Shown here: in pieces, positions 1 through 11,642 of the stretch
Position numbering within the stretch: position 1 is the stretch's first letter
How the letters are laid out: every line of letters begins with the position of its first letter
NCBI RefSeq assembly: GCF_017591435.1
Contig: NC_059304.1
Coordinates: 30,931,861 to 30,995,860 of the forward strand
DNA length: 64,000 nucleotides
Reading direction: 5' to 3'
Source: Portunus trituberculatus
Lineage: Eukaryota; Arthropoda; Malacostraca; Decapoda; Portunidae
Made by a program: the position numbers and the translations under genes
Notes under the pieces: generated by a model
What the model saw: only the letters and a program-made list of their open reading frames with translations
Database searches by the model: none
Told to the model about the DNA's origin: nothing

Positions 1-69
1 GAGACACAGCCTGCATTTTCATCACCCCAAAAGAATATATAATAATAAGAAACAGGAGGAAGTAACAAG

Positions 70-123
<54 letters not shown>

Positions 124-360
124 CGGGAGAGATGGGCGTTTCTCCACACTTCAGTGTTAATCCTTTAATTGGGGCTGCGATGTTTGGCGATGCCGCAGCC
201 GGGGAATCCCAGTTAGGTCTCCCCCCTGAGTGGCCTTTATATTTGAGTCGGACTATACTATGTGTAATAACAAAAGATTTTTAATGTAAAATCCATTTTT
301 ATCTACTTACTTACCCATAATTATAAATCTTGGTGAATTATACAGGCAGATTGTTGATAT
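1..360. other. Unassigned sequence with (GA)n microsatellite
   Basis: No gene is recognised here. A (GA)n tract runs from about position 74 to 117, and the rest is mixed unique-looking sequence with no open frame that resembles a known family. Confidence 0.6.
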
Positions 361-606
361 TCCGTCTGTACTCTGTGCTGGCAGACTGCAAATGAGGCAC
401 AAGAAAAGTGGAGCTCCAACCTATCAGCCAGCTGCGAAACTCTCTGGCATGCAGTTTGAAATTGTGTCTGGTGCTCAGTTTGAAAATGCGGTTGGGCCAA
501 ATTGCGTATAAGCAGACTGATTGCGCAAATTAAATCAATTATAATATTTTTTCAGTCGCGTTATAACAAAAACGCATATATCAAACACGTATAAATCGAG
601 AGTTGC

Positions 607-609
<3 letters not shown>
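361..609 (-). mobile_element. Fragment of pogo-like nonautonomous element (same family as 51971-52599)
   Basis: The segment ends in GAGTTGCCTG followed by TA, the inverted form of a pogo/Tigger terminus. Read on the minus strand, positions about 430-560 resemble the interior of the complete element at 51971-52599, sharing stretches such as CTTATA..CAATTTGG and CATTTTCAAACTGAGC. The outer left terminus is not visible, so this is a partial copy. The left limit is approximate. Confidence 0.6.

Positions 610-672
<63 letters not shown>
610..672. repeat. (TA)n microsatellite
   Basis: A pure TA tract lies exactly between the TA duplication of the pogo fragment ending at 609 and the element starting at 676. 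The long Tyr-Ile reading frame across it is low-complexity noise. Confidence 0.95.
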
Positions 673-675
<3 letters not shown>

Positions 676-677
<2 letters not shown>

Positions 678-3453
678 GAAATTCCCCAACTTACGAACAT
701 AATGGGGACTGAGAGGCTATTCGTAACTCCATTTGTTCGTATATCCAAAGTCGGGTCTCCATTGCCTTTTTTCCCATTGTTTTAAAGTTTTGTTTACATT
801 AAGAATACCTGTACATGAAACCCAATAAGTACAACATAACTTATACAGTACCTGTAATATGTAATGCTTTTAATATTATTTGATGGTGATTCATACAACT
901 TTAATGTAGAAACTTACTTTATTTAAAAAGAAAATATATTCTATTGGTGACTGACTGGCGAACCGATTGATAAGATGGCGTGTGGTCAGCTGGCTAGGGA
1001 AAACACAACCAGGGCCGTCACACAACACGAAGCCTATCTCCGTTAGATCGGGGATGACACCATACCATACTGAAAAAGATCGATAAACATGGATAGATTA
1101 ACATGGCGTCAATCAATGGGGGTTGAACAGGTGTCTATAAATCTGGGATGACTAAGCGTCTGTATATTGGGGTCAAACAGCTGACATGGTTACCTCTAGG
1201 TTACAGACTCGCATTTAGGTTACACATTTTAACGTTAGGGCTATGTCAGTTACATACATGAAAGTATTTCACATGAAATATAAAACAGAAAACATTGCAT
1301 GCTTGAAATAAAAATGAGGAAACTCGTAAGATTTACCTTGTTCACTTGGATTTGTTGGGGGAAGTGGCAGGCGAGGAAGGGGGTGACGAGATCGAGGAGG
1401 GGTTGTCAGCATCAGGCGTGTGGGTAGAGGATAAAGATGGCACTGGCTCAGGGGTAGATGGCACTGACAGGAGTGGATGGTACTGTTGCCTCATGTTTAT
1501 CTACCCGTTTGAAGAACCGATGAAGCGATGACTGGCTCACAGCCTTCTTTTTTACCTCGTATATGACGCGGTAGCATTTCAGTGCATCATGAACAGCTGC
1601 TAACACCTTGGCATGTCGTTCTTCATTTGGGTCCTGTTCTTCAAAATTTGTCAAGGCTGCCTCTATTGATGCAAAAGCTTCTGGCATCTTTTTAGTTTGG
1701 AAATGTTTTGGTGGCATTTCCACTTCTTCCTCCTCTGCCTCTTCTGCCTCCTTCCTCTGCTTCTCCAATTCTCATAGTTCATCATTAGATAGCTCCTTGT
1801 CATGGTCATCAAAGAACTCCATGAAGTCCTGCTCCTCCAGCTCTAGCTCCAGTTTCTCACTCATGGAGATTAAATTGTCAGCAACCTCCTCCTGCTCCTC
1901 CTGAATATTTTCAAACCCAGTGAAATCATGAACAACCTGAGGGCAGAGCTTTTTCCATACGGCATTCATACAGGTGGTTGTAACTTTCCACCAGTAGGTA
2001 TTAATGTTTTTTATGGCATTGTAGATGTTATATGACTTCCAAAATTCGCTCAGAGTCATATCATTCTCGTCTGTTGCCTTCAGTGCCTGGCGGAAAGTGC
2101 GCCTTAGATAGTATTTTTTGAACGTTGCGATGACTCCCTGGTCCATAGGTTGTATAATGGAGGTTGTGTTGGGTGGCAGGTAGACAACCTTGACATTAGG
2201 GTGAAAGTCATCTAGGTAAGGTGGGTGGCCAGGGGCGTTATCCAGCACCAGGAGGACGTTGAATGGAATGGAGTTGCTCCGACAATACTTCTCCACCTCA
2301 GGGATAAATTGATTATAAAACCACTCCTGAAAAATTGCCTGTGTGACCCAAGCTTTAGAGTTACTCTTCCACACAACTGGAAGAGACGCCTTGGCAATGT
2401 TTTTCAGGGCTCGTGGGTTTTCCGAGGTGTACACCAGTAGGGGCTTTAATTTTAAATCACCACTAGCATTACCCCAAGCAGTAGCGTCAGTCTGTCCTTT
2501 GCAGCTTTGAAGCCAGGCATCGTCTTTTCCTCCTTACTGATGTAGGTTTGGTCTGGCATCTTTTTCCAGTAGAGGCCAGTTTCACCCACATTGAAAATCT
2601 GTTGTGGTGTGTAGCCTCCTGGCAGATAATTTCTGCTAGTTTTCCTGGGAATTCCTCGGCTGCCTTAACATATGCACTCGCCACCTCACCAGACACCTTC
2701 ACGTTATGCAAGTTATTGCGTGCCTTGAAGCGGTTAAACCTCCCATGACTTGCAGTGAATGACACATCCTCACCATACTCAGCCTTCAGTTCATTGAATA
2801 GACTCAGAGCCTTCTCTTGAATCATCATAAGGCATAGACGTTTCCGTTTTTGGATGCAGTCCTCGAACCAGACGCCAAGATGTTTTTCCATCTCCTCAAT
2901 CACTTTCCCTCTCTTTTTTGATATGATGGTTGATTGCATGGGCACTGCAGATTTCACATGTTCCACTATTTTTTCTTTGTTCTTAATAATTGTGCCTACA
3001 GTTGACTGATTCATATTAAATTTTTGTGCCACATCAGACATTTTCTCACCTTTCTCAAGCCGTTTTATGATGTCCATTTTTACCTCTAAAGTTATAGCCT
3101 GACGTTTCTTGGAACTTCCACTGGCTTCACCATTTATTTTTCACTTCACACCCGACATTTTTTATGGAATGATGCACAAGTAAAGCGAATTATGGCACAA
3201 AAATTGGCGATATACGAGGACACAGTGAACAGATGCTTTCGTGTTTATGGCGGGATGGCAGGTGAGTGATGCGCACAGCTGAGTGAGCGTGGCAGCCCCA
3301 CGGCGTGGCAGACTCGTGAACTATATTGGCGCCCAGCCCAGGAAATTTGAAGTTTGCTAGCATCTTTCAAACAATATTTTGGACTTAAGTATTTCAAAGA
3401 TTTGTTTGTATGTATGGAATGTTCGCAAGTCGAATGTTCGTAAGTAGGGAAGT

Positions 3454-3458
<5 letters not shown>
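676..3458 (-). mobile_element. Tigger/pogo DNA transposon, decayed
   Basis: The boundaries are terminal inverted repeats that match at 22 of 25 positions (left starts CAGAAATTCCCCAACTTACG; the right is its imperfect reverse complement), flanked by TA at 674-675 and 3459-3460. The element is about 2.8 kb and encodes a Tigger transposase remnant on the minus strand. It sits between two long (TA)n tracts. About 300 bp at 3160-3458 and 770 bp at 676-1447 are noncoding flanks of the transposase. Superfamily Tc1/mariner, pogo branch. Confidence 0.9.
1448..3158 (-). pseudogene. Tigger transposase pseudogene (CENP-B/TIGD1-like)
   Basis: Reads on the minus strand from an ATG at 3158. It has an N-terminal helix-turn-helix (KMDIIKRLEKGEKMSDVAQK), a CENP-B-type second DNA-binding region, then the DDE catalytic core with LLVLDNAPGHP (second Asp) and IIQPMDQGVIATFKK (third Asp), and an acidic C-terminal tail. 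Damage seen: a stop at codon 6, a frameshift near 2600 just before the NVGETG motif, another near 2450, and an in-frame TGA near 1770. The first catalytic Asp, normally in a DET motif, reads Gly (codon at 2584-2586). It cannot encode an active enzyme. Confidence 0.9.

Positions 3459-3530
<72 letters not shown>
3459..3530. repeat. (TA)n microsatellite
   Basis: A pure TA tract of 72 bp joins the right end of the Tigger element directly to the CAGTAACTCC terminus of the next element. Confidence 0.95.
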
Positions 3531-3533
<3 letters not shown>

Positions 3534-3690
3534 TAACTCCTCGTTATTTCGTAGTTCTTTATCCGGTAAATTCACAGTTACGGTATTTGGAAATTACTAC
3601 CCTCAATTTGATATACGGTAAGAAAAATTCACAGATATGGTATCCGCTAATGTCATCCGAGAGGACCCAGCGCGGGGGACCAGGGGTGAC
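3531..3690 (+). mobile_element. End fragment of pogo-like nonautonomous element (family of 14421-15270)
   Basis: Starts with CAGTAACTCC directly after (TA)n. Its first ~150 bases match the reverse complement of the right end of the element at 14421-15270, including TTTATCCGGTAAATTCACAG and the ATATACGGTAAGAA stretch. The other end is missing. Positions 3691-3868 hold no recognised feature. Confidence 0.75.
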
Positions 3691-4014
3691 GACTTCATCC
3701 ACGCCACACCTCCCCGCCACTCACAGTACTGACTTTAACTTGACCACCCTTGGAGCCTATTATCTCTTCCCCTCCCCCATTTTTTATAACTGCATTACAT
3801 ATTACTTACATGCATTACTAATTAGATGAATAAATGGAATATTAAAGGGTCTATTGTAAGCACAAATACAGTAATACTCTGCTTAACGAACAGGATAGGG
3901 GTGTCAAAGTTGTTCGTAGAGTGAAAATTCGTTAAGCGGACGTAATTTTCCCATAGGAAATAATGGAAATAGGGGGGATGCGTTCTGGGCTGGTCCCCAA
4001 CATACCATATGGGT

Positions 4015-4141
<127 letters not shown>

Positions 4142-4996
4142 TAGTGATGTATCGGATATCCGCCTCCGCCTCCGCCTCCGCGGATCCTCCGCGTTTTATT
4201 AACCTCCGCCTCCGCCTCCGCCTCCGCATTTTCAGATAATGAGACCTCCGTCTCCGCCTCCGCCTCCGCATTTTCAGAAAATGAGACCTCCGCCTCCGCC
4301 TCCGCCTCCACAATTTAAAACTGCGGAGGCGCGGATGTTTACCGGTACCTGTATTTTTCGGCACACAGTTGCACCCCAAAATATAGTAAGATGTTTGTTT
4401 CATTACGGCGTAACAGTAACATGCAACTGTAGTACACAGTACGCACATATGGCCTCTCTGACCGCGTCTGAACGTGAAACATACGCGTATACGGCTCTCA
4501 TCTCATGCACCCCACCCACAGCTAATCTCGCACACTGCCAGACGTATGATTCCTCTTTTCATTGGTTGCTGCATCCGAATTATTAAGTTATAGATACTAA
4601 GTTGAATATTTCTATCCATTATGAATTCATTTTTTTTTTTATTTTAAAGATTTAGCATTAGATCCTGATTATACCTGAAGGATAAAACACTTTTGACATC
4701 GTCTGAGACGTTTGACACGTCTCGCTATCTGCCGCCAGTGCCACCCCAGTGACCCCAAAGTTACTGCTGAACTCTGATGGTGTTGCCTACGTGTTACCCG
4801 TCAATCTCTTGCAGCAGTCATGGCTTCACGCAGCAGTAAATGGGTAAAAAAAAAAATCTGTTCCGCCTCCGCCTCCGCCTCCGCAAAAAACTATTCCATA
4901 ACCTCCGCAACTACATCCGCATCCGCATTTTTTGAGAAACTGACCTCCGCCTCCGCCTCCGCGGAGCCACGAAATTTGACCTCCGATACATCACTA
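4142..4996. mobile_element. hAT-type nonautonomous element with perfect 8-bp target duplication
   Basis: Terminal inverted repeats TAGTGATGTATCGGA (4142-4156) and TCCGATACATCACTA (4982-4996) are perfect. The flanking octamers ATATGTAT at 4134-4141 and 4997-5004 are identical, as expected for hAT insertion. The subterminal regions contain many tandem CTCCGC hexamers on both sides (about 4160-4315 and 4864-4965), which fold against related GCGGAG copies. No transposase is encoded. The Ser-Ala and Arg-rich reading frames across the hexamers are by-products. Confidence 0.9.
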
Positions 4997-5143
<147 letters not shown>

Positions 5144-6264
5144 TGGCAGCATATTGGGCCACCGGTGTATCACTACTTTTATGATGTCATATGAGTCATT
5201 GGAAGTTAGAGGAGCTACATACAAATTCTATCACATTCTCACATTTATGTTCACAAAGTTTCTATTAGCTTTTTATAAACTTTGCCCCCAAGAAAGGAAT
5301 GTTTTGTAATGCATAAAGTGAAATCTTAATGGAATACCAAAAAATACAGCAGAGATGAGATGAGCCACAGACGAAGCGGGAGACTGCGGCGACTCGGCCG
5401 CTTCTTCATCTTGTGACCCATTTAGCCTGCGTGTTGTCTTTCCCCATGATATTTGTTTCCACTTCTCTATTGCCTGCTATAATGGATATCATGTCTTAAT
5501 ATTCATATACGCTCATGCCATGAGGATAACCTCAACTCTGTGGCACTGTGATAGTGAATTATTAATGAAATACTGCGGTATTTCATTAGTAATTCACTAT
5601 CACTCAGTGCCACAGAGTCAAGGTTATCCTCGTGGCATGAGCGTTTATGAATACTAAAATATGATATTCATTATAGCAGGCAAGAGAGGAGTGAAAACAT
5701 AAACATCATGATGAAAGTAACACACAAGCAAAAGGGTCACAAGAAGAAGAAGCGGCAGAGTGGCGAGTCTCCGCTTCGTCTGTGGCTGATCTCATCTATG
5801 GTTTCTTTTTTGGTATTCCATGTAAGATTTCACTTTATGCATTACAAAACAATCCTTTCTTGGGGACAAGGTTTGTAAGAAGCTAATAGAAATGTTTTGT
5901 GAACATAAATGCATATATAAGACAGTAACACCACCTGGAGAGGTGTTGTTCCCAGCAACCTCAGAGCAACCTGATAGCAACATTGTCACCGTCCGTCCAA
6001 GCGTTCATGGATGCCATTTTGCTGCAAGAGGCTGCTCTGACGTTAAAGAATCTTGGATCCAGCTCCAGGAGCGCTATAGACAGAGGCGGGGAGCCAGCCA
6101 ATTACAGTGAAGCTATCGCGTTCGGTCCCTCACCTGGCAAATTCAAACCCAGAAAATTCGCTAAAACTAATGTGGTTGTATGTTATGCAGACTTTTTGGT
6201 CAAACTTTATATAGTGCGTTAAACTGGAAATTCGTTAAAAGAACGTTCGTTAAGCGTAGTATTA

Positions 6265-6267
<3 letters not shown>

Positions 6268-6338
<71 letters not shown>
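6268..6338. repeat. (TA)n microsatellite
   Basis: Pure TA tract starting with the TA duplication of foldback copy 1. Confidence 0.95.
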
Positions 6339-6341
<3 letters not shown>

Positions 6342-6625
6342 CCCAGCCTAGCAGCGAAAAGTGGTTCAGTTGTTTGTTTACATTTCTCAGTGAGATGCTC
6401 CAAGGCAGAACTTCCAATTATCAAATGACCAAGATGAGCTGCTCTTTCGTTTATGAGTTTATTTTTTGAGAATTAAATAACCTTTCCAACAGGAAGCCAT
6501 TTTTAAATGTCTTGTGTGATTGTGTCAGCCTGACTCACGCCCTGCACAGTACATGGCCAGAAGTCAAGTAGGGAGGCGTGTCATTTAGCTCTCTAATTTT
6601 TGTGTGACAGGTATAAGTTTACGAG

Positions 6626-7635
6626 AATGGGGAGTTTTCAGAACTGTCAAGGCCGCCGGTTGATCCCTAGTGACATGAGCCAAATTATTGTTGTAATAAA
6701 TCCCAGCTGGGTACAGATGCATAGAACATTGATTATCATGGTAGTATTGAAATGATGTATTGACTCTTAAATATCCTGTGTGGATAATATAGGGAGAATA
6801 TGGTCAAAACAGAAATATTTTTTTTGTGATTATCGAGTAAACTGCTAGCAATATCTTAAATAAGGGATACTAAGAGTATAAAATCTTTTGATTTGGACAA
6901 TGGCAAAGGTAAATAATCAGACTGCGCTATATAATATGACACAGCATACTCAGTAAGATCGTGATAAATGGATCTAGTTATTTTCGTGGGGATTTTAGCA
7001 TCTCTTCTTACGAAGCAAGCGACACGGCAAAGTAATTGAGCAGCAGATGAGCTGTTGTAGTGTCCAGCTACTGTAATCCATTGCTCATGGCATAGTGGAG
7101 ATGGGCACCACATAAAAGAATCAACTTCTTGTATAACAACGTGTTTCACAGGTTCTACTAGCGTGGCCGAGTTAAGTGTTTGTTTTGGTTAGAGATACAG
7201 CATTACTATCGCCAGGACACTCGAGTTGCCTATTTTTAATTCATATTGCTGTTTTCATGTACTAGGAAGTAGATATATGTAATTTTGGACTTTTAACTAG
7301 CACAGACACGTTATCTTTATGTCTCCTGTCGTCTGGATTATTACATATCTGATCAAGGGTGTGCTGTTTTAGAAATCTGAGATGACCAAATAAATCTAAA
7401 CTGCCAATTCACTAGAAAATCAACTTGTATACATTTGTTCATGAATAGAGTTTGGTTTTACAAGTGTTACTACTTTGAAGGAATTATGTAGAAAAATATG
7501 TTATATAAGCTCATTGCATCATTATGTATGTAGAATGACAGTGTAGGTATACCTGATATTGCTCTTATGAGTGACAAGGGGACAACCCTGGTGCTGCCAC
7601 CTGGTGGCAACCATTAGTTCTGAAAACTCCCCATT
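6626..7635. mobile_element. Unclassified element with perfect 20-bp terminal inverted repeats
   Basis: AATGGGGAGTTTTCAGAACT at 6626-6645 is repeated as an exact reverse complement at 7616-7635. If the repeats really begin at GGGG, the octamers outside (ACGAGAAT and ATTAGAAT) agree at 6 of 8 positions, a possible decayed 8-bp duplication as made by hAT or similar enzymes. The 1-kb interior has no recognised transposase. A 97-codon minus-strand frame at 6856-7149 matches nothing I know and may be chance. The superfamily is unresolved. Confidence 0.65.
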
Positions 7636-7639
7636 AGAA

Positions 7640-8249
7640 TGAGAAACATCAAGAAGAGAAAACAACTGGAAACAAACAAACAAATGTATTGTTGTGAGAC
7701 AGCTGGACTTTCAATTCTGGCCTCCCCTCTCCCCTCTGTCATGCATGTTATCTCCCCCTCCAAGACCTTGCCTTACCCATGCCTCACTGCCAGGCTTCTC
7801 CACCATCTTTCTATATCATAAGACTTATGATCTTTTCAAACACTTTTTTTTTTTTACTGCCTTCATCATCAAAATGTTACATGATATAGCTCTCACAATA
7901 ACACTATTACAAAGAATTATGTTGAGACAGAGGTAGAAATCTGTACCAGACAAACAATAAATACTTCACTGTATCATTATCTCACTTCAACACACTAATA
8001 ATGACTCAGATAGTGTCCAGTTCAGCAGTGAAACAGTAGATTGCCGTGACTCTGCTGATGGCAACTTCCCAACCCTCAAATTTTCTAGAGAAGCAGGTAT
8101 GTAATATGTTATCATTCTATCATTCTCCAGGGAGTCAATATTGTATACACAATCATTTAGTGTGCTTTCATTTATTGTTTTTTTACCCATTTGGGTTATG
8201 TACATGTTTTTTTTCTCAATTTATAAGCCGTTGGGAGAGGAAATACCAT
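7640..8249. other. Unassigned sequence
   Basis: No coding region, RNA gene or repeat recognised. Short open frames on both strands have no family resemblance. Confidence 0.5.
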
Positions 8250-8317
8250 GTATCCGGATATTTTGCATATCCGCCAGGGCCTTGGCTGCTATAATCTAGA
8301 TATGCGGGCAATTACTG
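8250..8317 (-). mobile_element. Terminus of another pogo-like element
   Basis: Ends ATATGCGGGCAATTACTG followed by TA, the inverted form of a CAGTAATTGCCCGC terminus, with a subterminal TATCCGGATATTTTGCATATCC dyad. Only this end is recognisable. It abuts foldback copy 2 directly. Confidence 0.5.
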
Positions 8318-8319
8318 TA

Positions 8320-8866
8320 ATATGAATACTAAGATATGATATCCATTATAGCAGGCAATAGAGGATTGGAAACAAATATCGTGGGGAAAGATAACACGCC
8401 AAGCTAAAAGGGTCATAAGAAGAAGAAGCGGCTGAGTCGCAGCGAGTCTCCCGCTTCGTCTGTGGCTGATCTCATCTCTGCTTTATTTTTTGGTATTCCA
8501 TGTAAGATTTCACTTTATGCATTAGAAAACAATCCTTTCTTGGGGGCAAGATTTAAAAAAATGTAATAGAAATGTTGTTTTGTGAACATAAATGCGAGAA
8601 TGTGAGAGAATTTGTACATAGCTCCTCTAACTTCCAATGACTCATATGACATCATAAAAGTAGTGGTACACCGGTTGTCTAATATGCTGCTAAACGTATA
8701 TATAATTTTCTTTTTCTAACCCATGTGGTATGTTGGGGACCAGCCCAGAATGCATCCCTCCCTATTTCCATTATTTCTTATGGGAAAATTACGTCTGCTT
8801 AACGAATTTTCGCTCTATGAACAGCTTTGACACCCCCTATCCTGTTCGTTAAGCGGAGTATTACTG
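8320..8866 (-). mobile_element. Foldback pogo-like element, copy 2 (half element)
   Basis: This is the reverse complement of the left half of the element at 10321-11625: it starts near the central palindrome, runs through one inverted arm, the subterminal block and the TIR, and ends TAAGCGGAGTATTACTG followed by TA at 8867. The other half is missing. Confidence 0.85.
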
Positions 8867-9074
8867 TATATATACACTCGACCCTCGAAACAACGGACCT
8901 TGTCCGTAGATTGCAAAAGTCCGTTCTTTGCAAAAGTACGTAAAAAACTGTATGAAATGTACGTAAAATACTGTGTAATCATTAAGAAATCATTCAAGCA
9001 GTATTACAAAGCATTAAGTACAACAAGTAACCTGAAATAGATGACAAGAGCATGGTCAGTTTAATAAATATTAA

Positions 9075-9498
9075 CCCCTCCTACTCGGGAACGTCGATAG
9101 ATGTTCATCACGCAAGACTCGGGGCACGTCGATTGACGTTTAGGCGTTTTAGGCTATATTTTGGCTATTTTCTTCCCGTTTTCATTGCTTGTGAGTTGGA
9201 AACACTCATCTGGAGTGAAAATGTGCTATAGGTCAGTGTGTCACCAACTTCCACGATTGATAGTGAGAGCAAAAGTGATTCCACGGTGTCCGATTCCGTC
9301 ACCTCTCCCGCGTCCCTTTTACACCTCTGGTCTCTCGTCATGTTGCAGGGAGACAACTTTTGAATAAGAGTGGTATCGAAAGGGCATTGGAATTAACAAT
9401 TTCTACTATAATAGAAAGCGAAGATAGCTATGTTCTTGGCTCTGATACGGATATAGGAGGTTCAACCACTGAGGGGGAGGACATTCTACCACCATCAC

Positions 9499-9545
<47 letters not shown>
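9075..9545 (+). mobile_element. Possible piggyBac-like fragment nested in the Tigger relic
   Basis: Begins CCCCTCCTACTCGG directly after TTAA at 9071-9074, the target-site form of piggyBac elements. It contains Ser/Asp/Glu-rich reading such as IIESEDSYVLGSDTDIGG, resembling the acidic N terminus of piggyBac transposases, and then a (GA)n tract at about 9505-9543. No right terminus was found. A weaker call than the 15620-16580 element. Confidence 0.4.
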
Positions 9546-9547
<2 letters not shown>

Positions 9548-9806
9548 AATACAAGGGGCCGGTTATCTATTGCTGTAGCCAAGGCCGCTGGTGCTGATCG
9601 GACGCAAGGCTACGTACACCGATTATACCACCTCATTCAACCTGTGATATTTTGGTAACCATAACATCTAGGGACATCTGTTTTTTTGCATTGCAAAGAG
9701 AAAGAGTTGCTTGTGGGCAGAACACCATTTGTATTCACTCGTTTCTTGAATTTCCAATTGTAATCAGTATGTAAATAGAGGCTATTTTGTGTGTTTCTCA
9801 CCAAAC

Positions 9807-9977
9807 TTCCCGAGTTAGGCTTGGCTTTCTTGAAACAGTCTGTTTGGCCACCCCATACTCCTCACACAGCTTTGCAACACTTGTTCCTTTTTCTAATTTT
9901 CATATTAGTTCAAGCATAGCAGCCACTGGAAGAGACTTTCGATTATGCTTCACTGATTTACTAGGTTTAGGAGGCAT
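9807..9977 (-). pseudogene. Tigger transposase N-terminal helix-turn-helix remnant
   Basis: Minus-strand reading from ATG at 9977: MPPKPSKSVKHNRKSLPVAA, then a stop where a Trp codon would fit, then KLEKGTSVAKLCEEYGVAKQ, a typical CENP-B-N/pogo helix-turn-helix. Only this DNA-binding segment is recognisable; the catalytic DDE domain is absent. Confidence 0.75.
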
Positions 9978-10259
9978 TTTGGATTGGTTAAGCACTCGTG
10001 GGAAGGGTACAAATGCATTAAAAAAGCCGTGGTAAGCACTGGACAATGTTCGCTGTTGGTTGAAAACGCACGGCCTGAAGATAAAATATGGCGGCCAACA
10101 GCTGATGACGCGACCGACCCGCCACCTACTGGACAATAATTTGCCGGAAACGGACAATCACGCGCATTTTAACATTCGTCCGTAGATTAAACCGGACTCC
10201 AGAATTTGTCCGTAGTTTCCAAAATCCATTGATGGGAGGTCCGTTGTTTCGAGGATCGA

Positions 10260-10262
<3 letters not shown>

Positions 10263-10318
<56 letters not shown>
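10263..10318. repeat. (TA)n microsatellite
   Basis: Pure TA tract between the Tigger relic ending at 10262 and foldback copy 3 starting at 10321. Confidence 0.95.
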
Positions 10319-10320
<2 letters not shown>

Positions 10321-10322
<2 letters not shown>

Positions 10323-11625
10323 GTAATACTCCGCTTAATGAACAGGATAGGGGGTTTCAAAGCTGTTCGTAGAGCGAAAATTTGTTAAGTGGACGTAATT
10401 TTCCCATAGGAAATAATGGAAATAGGGGGGATACGTTCTGGGCTGGTCTCCAACATACCACATGGGTTAAAAAAGAATTATGTATATGTTTGGCAGCATA
10501 TTGGATAACCGGTGTACCACTACTTTTATGATGTCATATGAGTCATTGGAAGTTAGAGGAGCTACATACAAATTTCACATTCTCGCATTTATGTTCAGAA
10601 AACAACATATCTATTAGCTTTTTACAAACCTTGCCCCCAAGAAAGGATTGTTTTGTAATGCATAAAGTGAAATCTTACATGGAATACCAAAAAATAAAGT
10701 AGAGATGAGTGAGCCACAGACGAAGCGGGAGACTCGCGGCGACTCGGTTTCTTCTTCTTCTTCTTGTGATCCTTTTAGACTGTGTGTTGTCTTTTCCCAT
10801 ATTTGTTTCCACTCCTCTATTGCCTGCTGTAATGGATATCATAATTTAGTATTCATATATGCTCATGCCATGAGGATAACCTCAACTATGTGGCACTGAG
10901 CGGTAGTGAATTATTAATGAAATACCGCGGTATTTCATTAGTAATTCAATATCACTCAGTGCCACGGAGTCAAGGTTATCCTCATGGCATGAGCATATAT
11001 GAATACTGAGATATGATATCCATTATAGCAGACAATAGAGGAGTGAAAACATAAACATCATGATGAAAGTAACACGCAAGCAAAAGGGTCTCAAGAAGAA
11101 GAAGAAGAAGCGGCTGAGTGGCCGCGAGTCTCCCGCTTCTGCTCATCTCATCTCTGCTTTATTTTTTGGTATTCCATGTAAAGTTTCACTCTATGCATTA
11201 CAAAACAATTCTTTCTTCGGGGCAAGGTTTGTAAAAAGCTAATAGAAATGATGTTTTGTGAACATAAATGCATATATAAGACAGTAGCACCACCTGGAGA
11301 GGTGGTGTTACCAGCAACCTCAGAGCAACCTGATAGCAACCTTTTCACCGTCCCTCCAAGAGTTCATGGATGCATTTTGCTGCAAGAGGCTACTCTGACA
11401 TTGTTAAAGAATCTTGTATCCAGCTCCAGGAGCACTAGAGATAGAGGCAGGGAGCCAGTCATTCACAATGAAGCTACCGTGTTCGGTCCCTCAACCGGCA
11501 AATTCAAACCCAGAAAATTCGCTAAAATGGATGTGGTACGTTATGCGGACTTTTTGGTCAAACTTTATATAGTACGTTAAACCGGAAATTCGTTAAACGA
11601 ACGTTTGCTAAGCGGAGTATTACTA
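10321..11625 (+). mobile_element. Foldback pogo-like element, copy 3 (uninterrupted)
   Basis: A 1305-bp uninterrupted copy. Left TIR CAGTAATACTCCGCTTAATG; right TIR is its imperfect complement, with the terminal G changed to A at 11625. TA at 10319-10320 and 11626-11627. Two inverted arms of 343-344 bp (10585-10927 and 10928-11271) meet at AAATACCGCGGTATTT. The outer left block (10321-10584) and outer right block (11272-11625) differ, so the palindrome is internal and not simply an extended TIR. No coding capacity is recognised. Confidence 0.9.
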
Positions 11626-11642
11626 TATATGAGGCGTCTCGT

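Larger units (their letters stand above)
8875..10262 (-). mobile_element. Tigger-like transposon relic with 24-bp inverted repeats
   Basis: TIRs match at 23 of 24 positions (starting CACTCGACCCTCGAAACAAC) and are flanked by TA at both ends. The interior keeps only the N-terminal DNA-binding part of a pogo/Tigger transposase on the minus strand (9807-9977), so this is an internal-deletion derivative. A separate acidic-coding, (GA)n-bearing segment at about 9075-9545 appears to be inserted in it. Confidence 0.85.

Noticed and set aside
603..785. Tyr-Ile repeat reading frames over (TA)n tracts (also near 3410, 4009, 4999, 6200, 14234)
   Set aside because: Pure translation of TA microsatellites on either strand; not genes.
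9505..9543. Arg-Glu repeat frames over (GA)n/(CT)n (also near 25480 and 56820)
   Set aside because: Microsatellite translation only.
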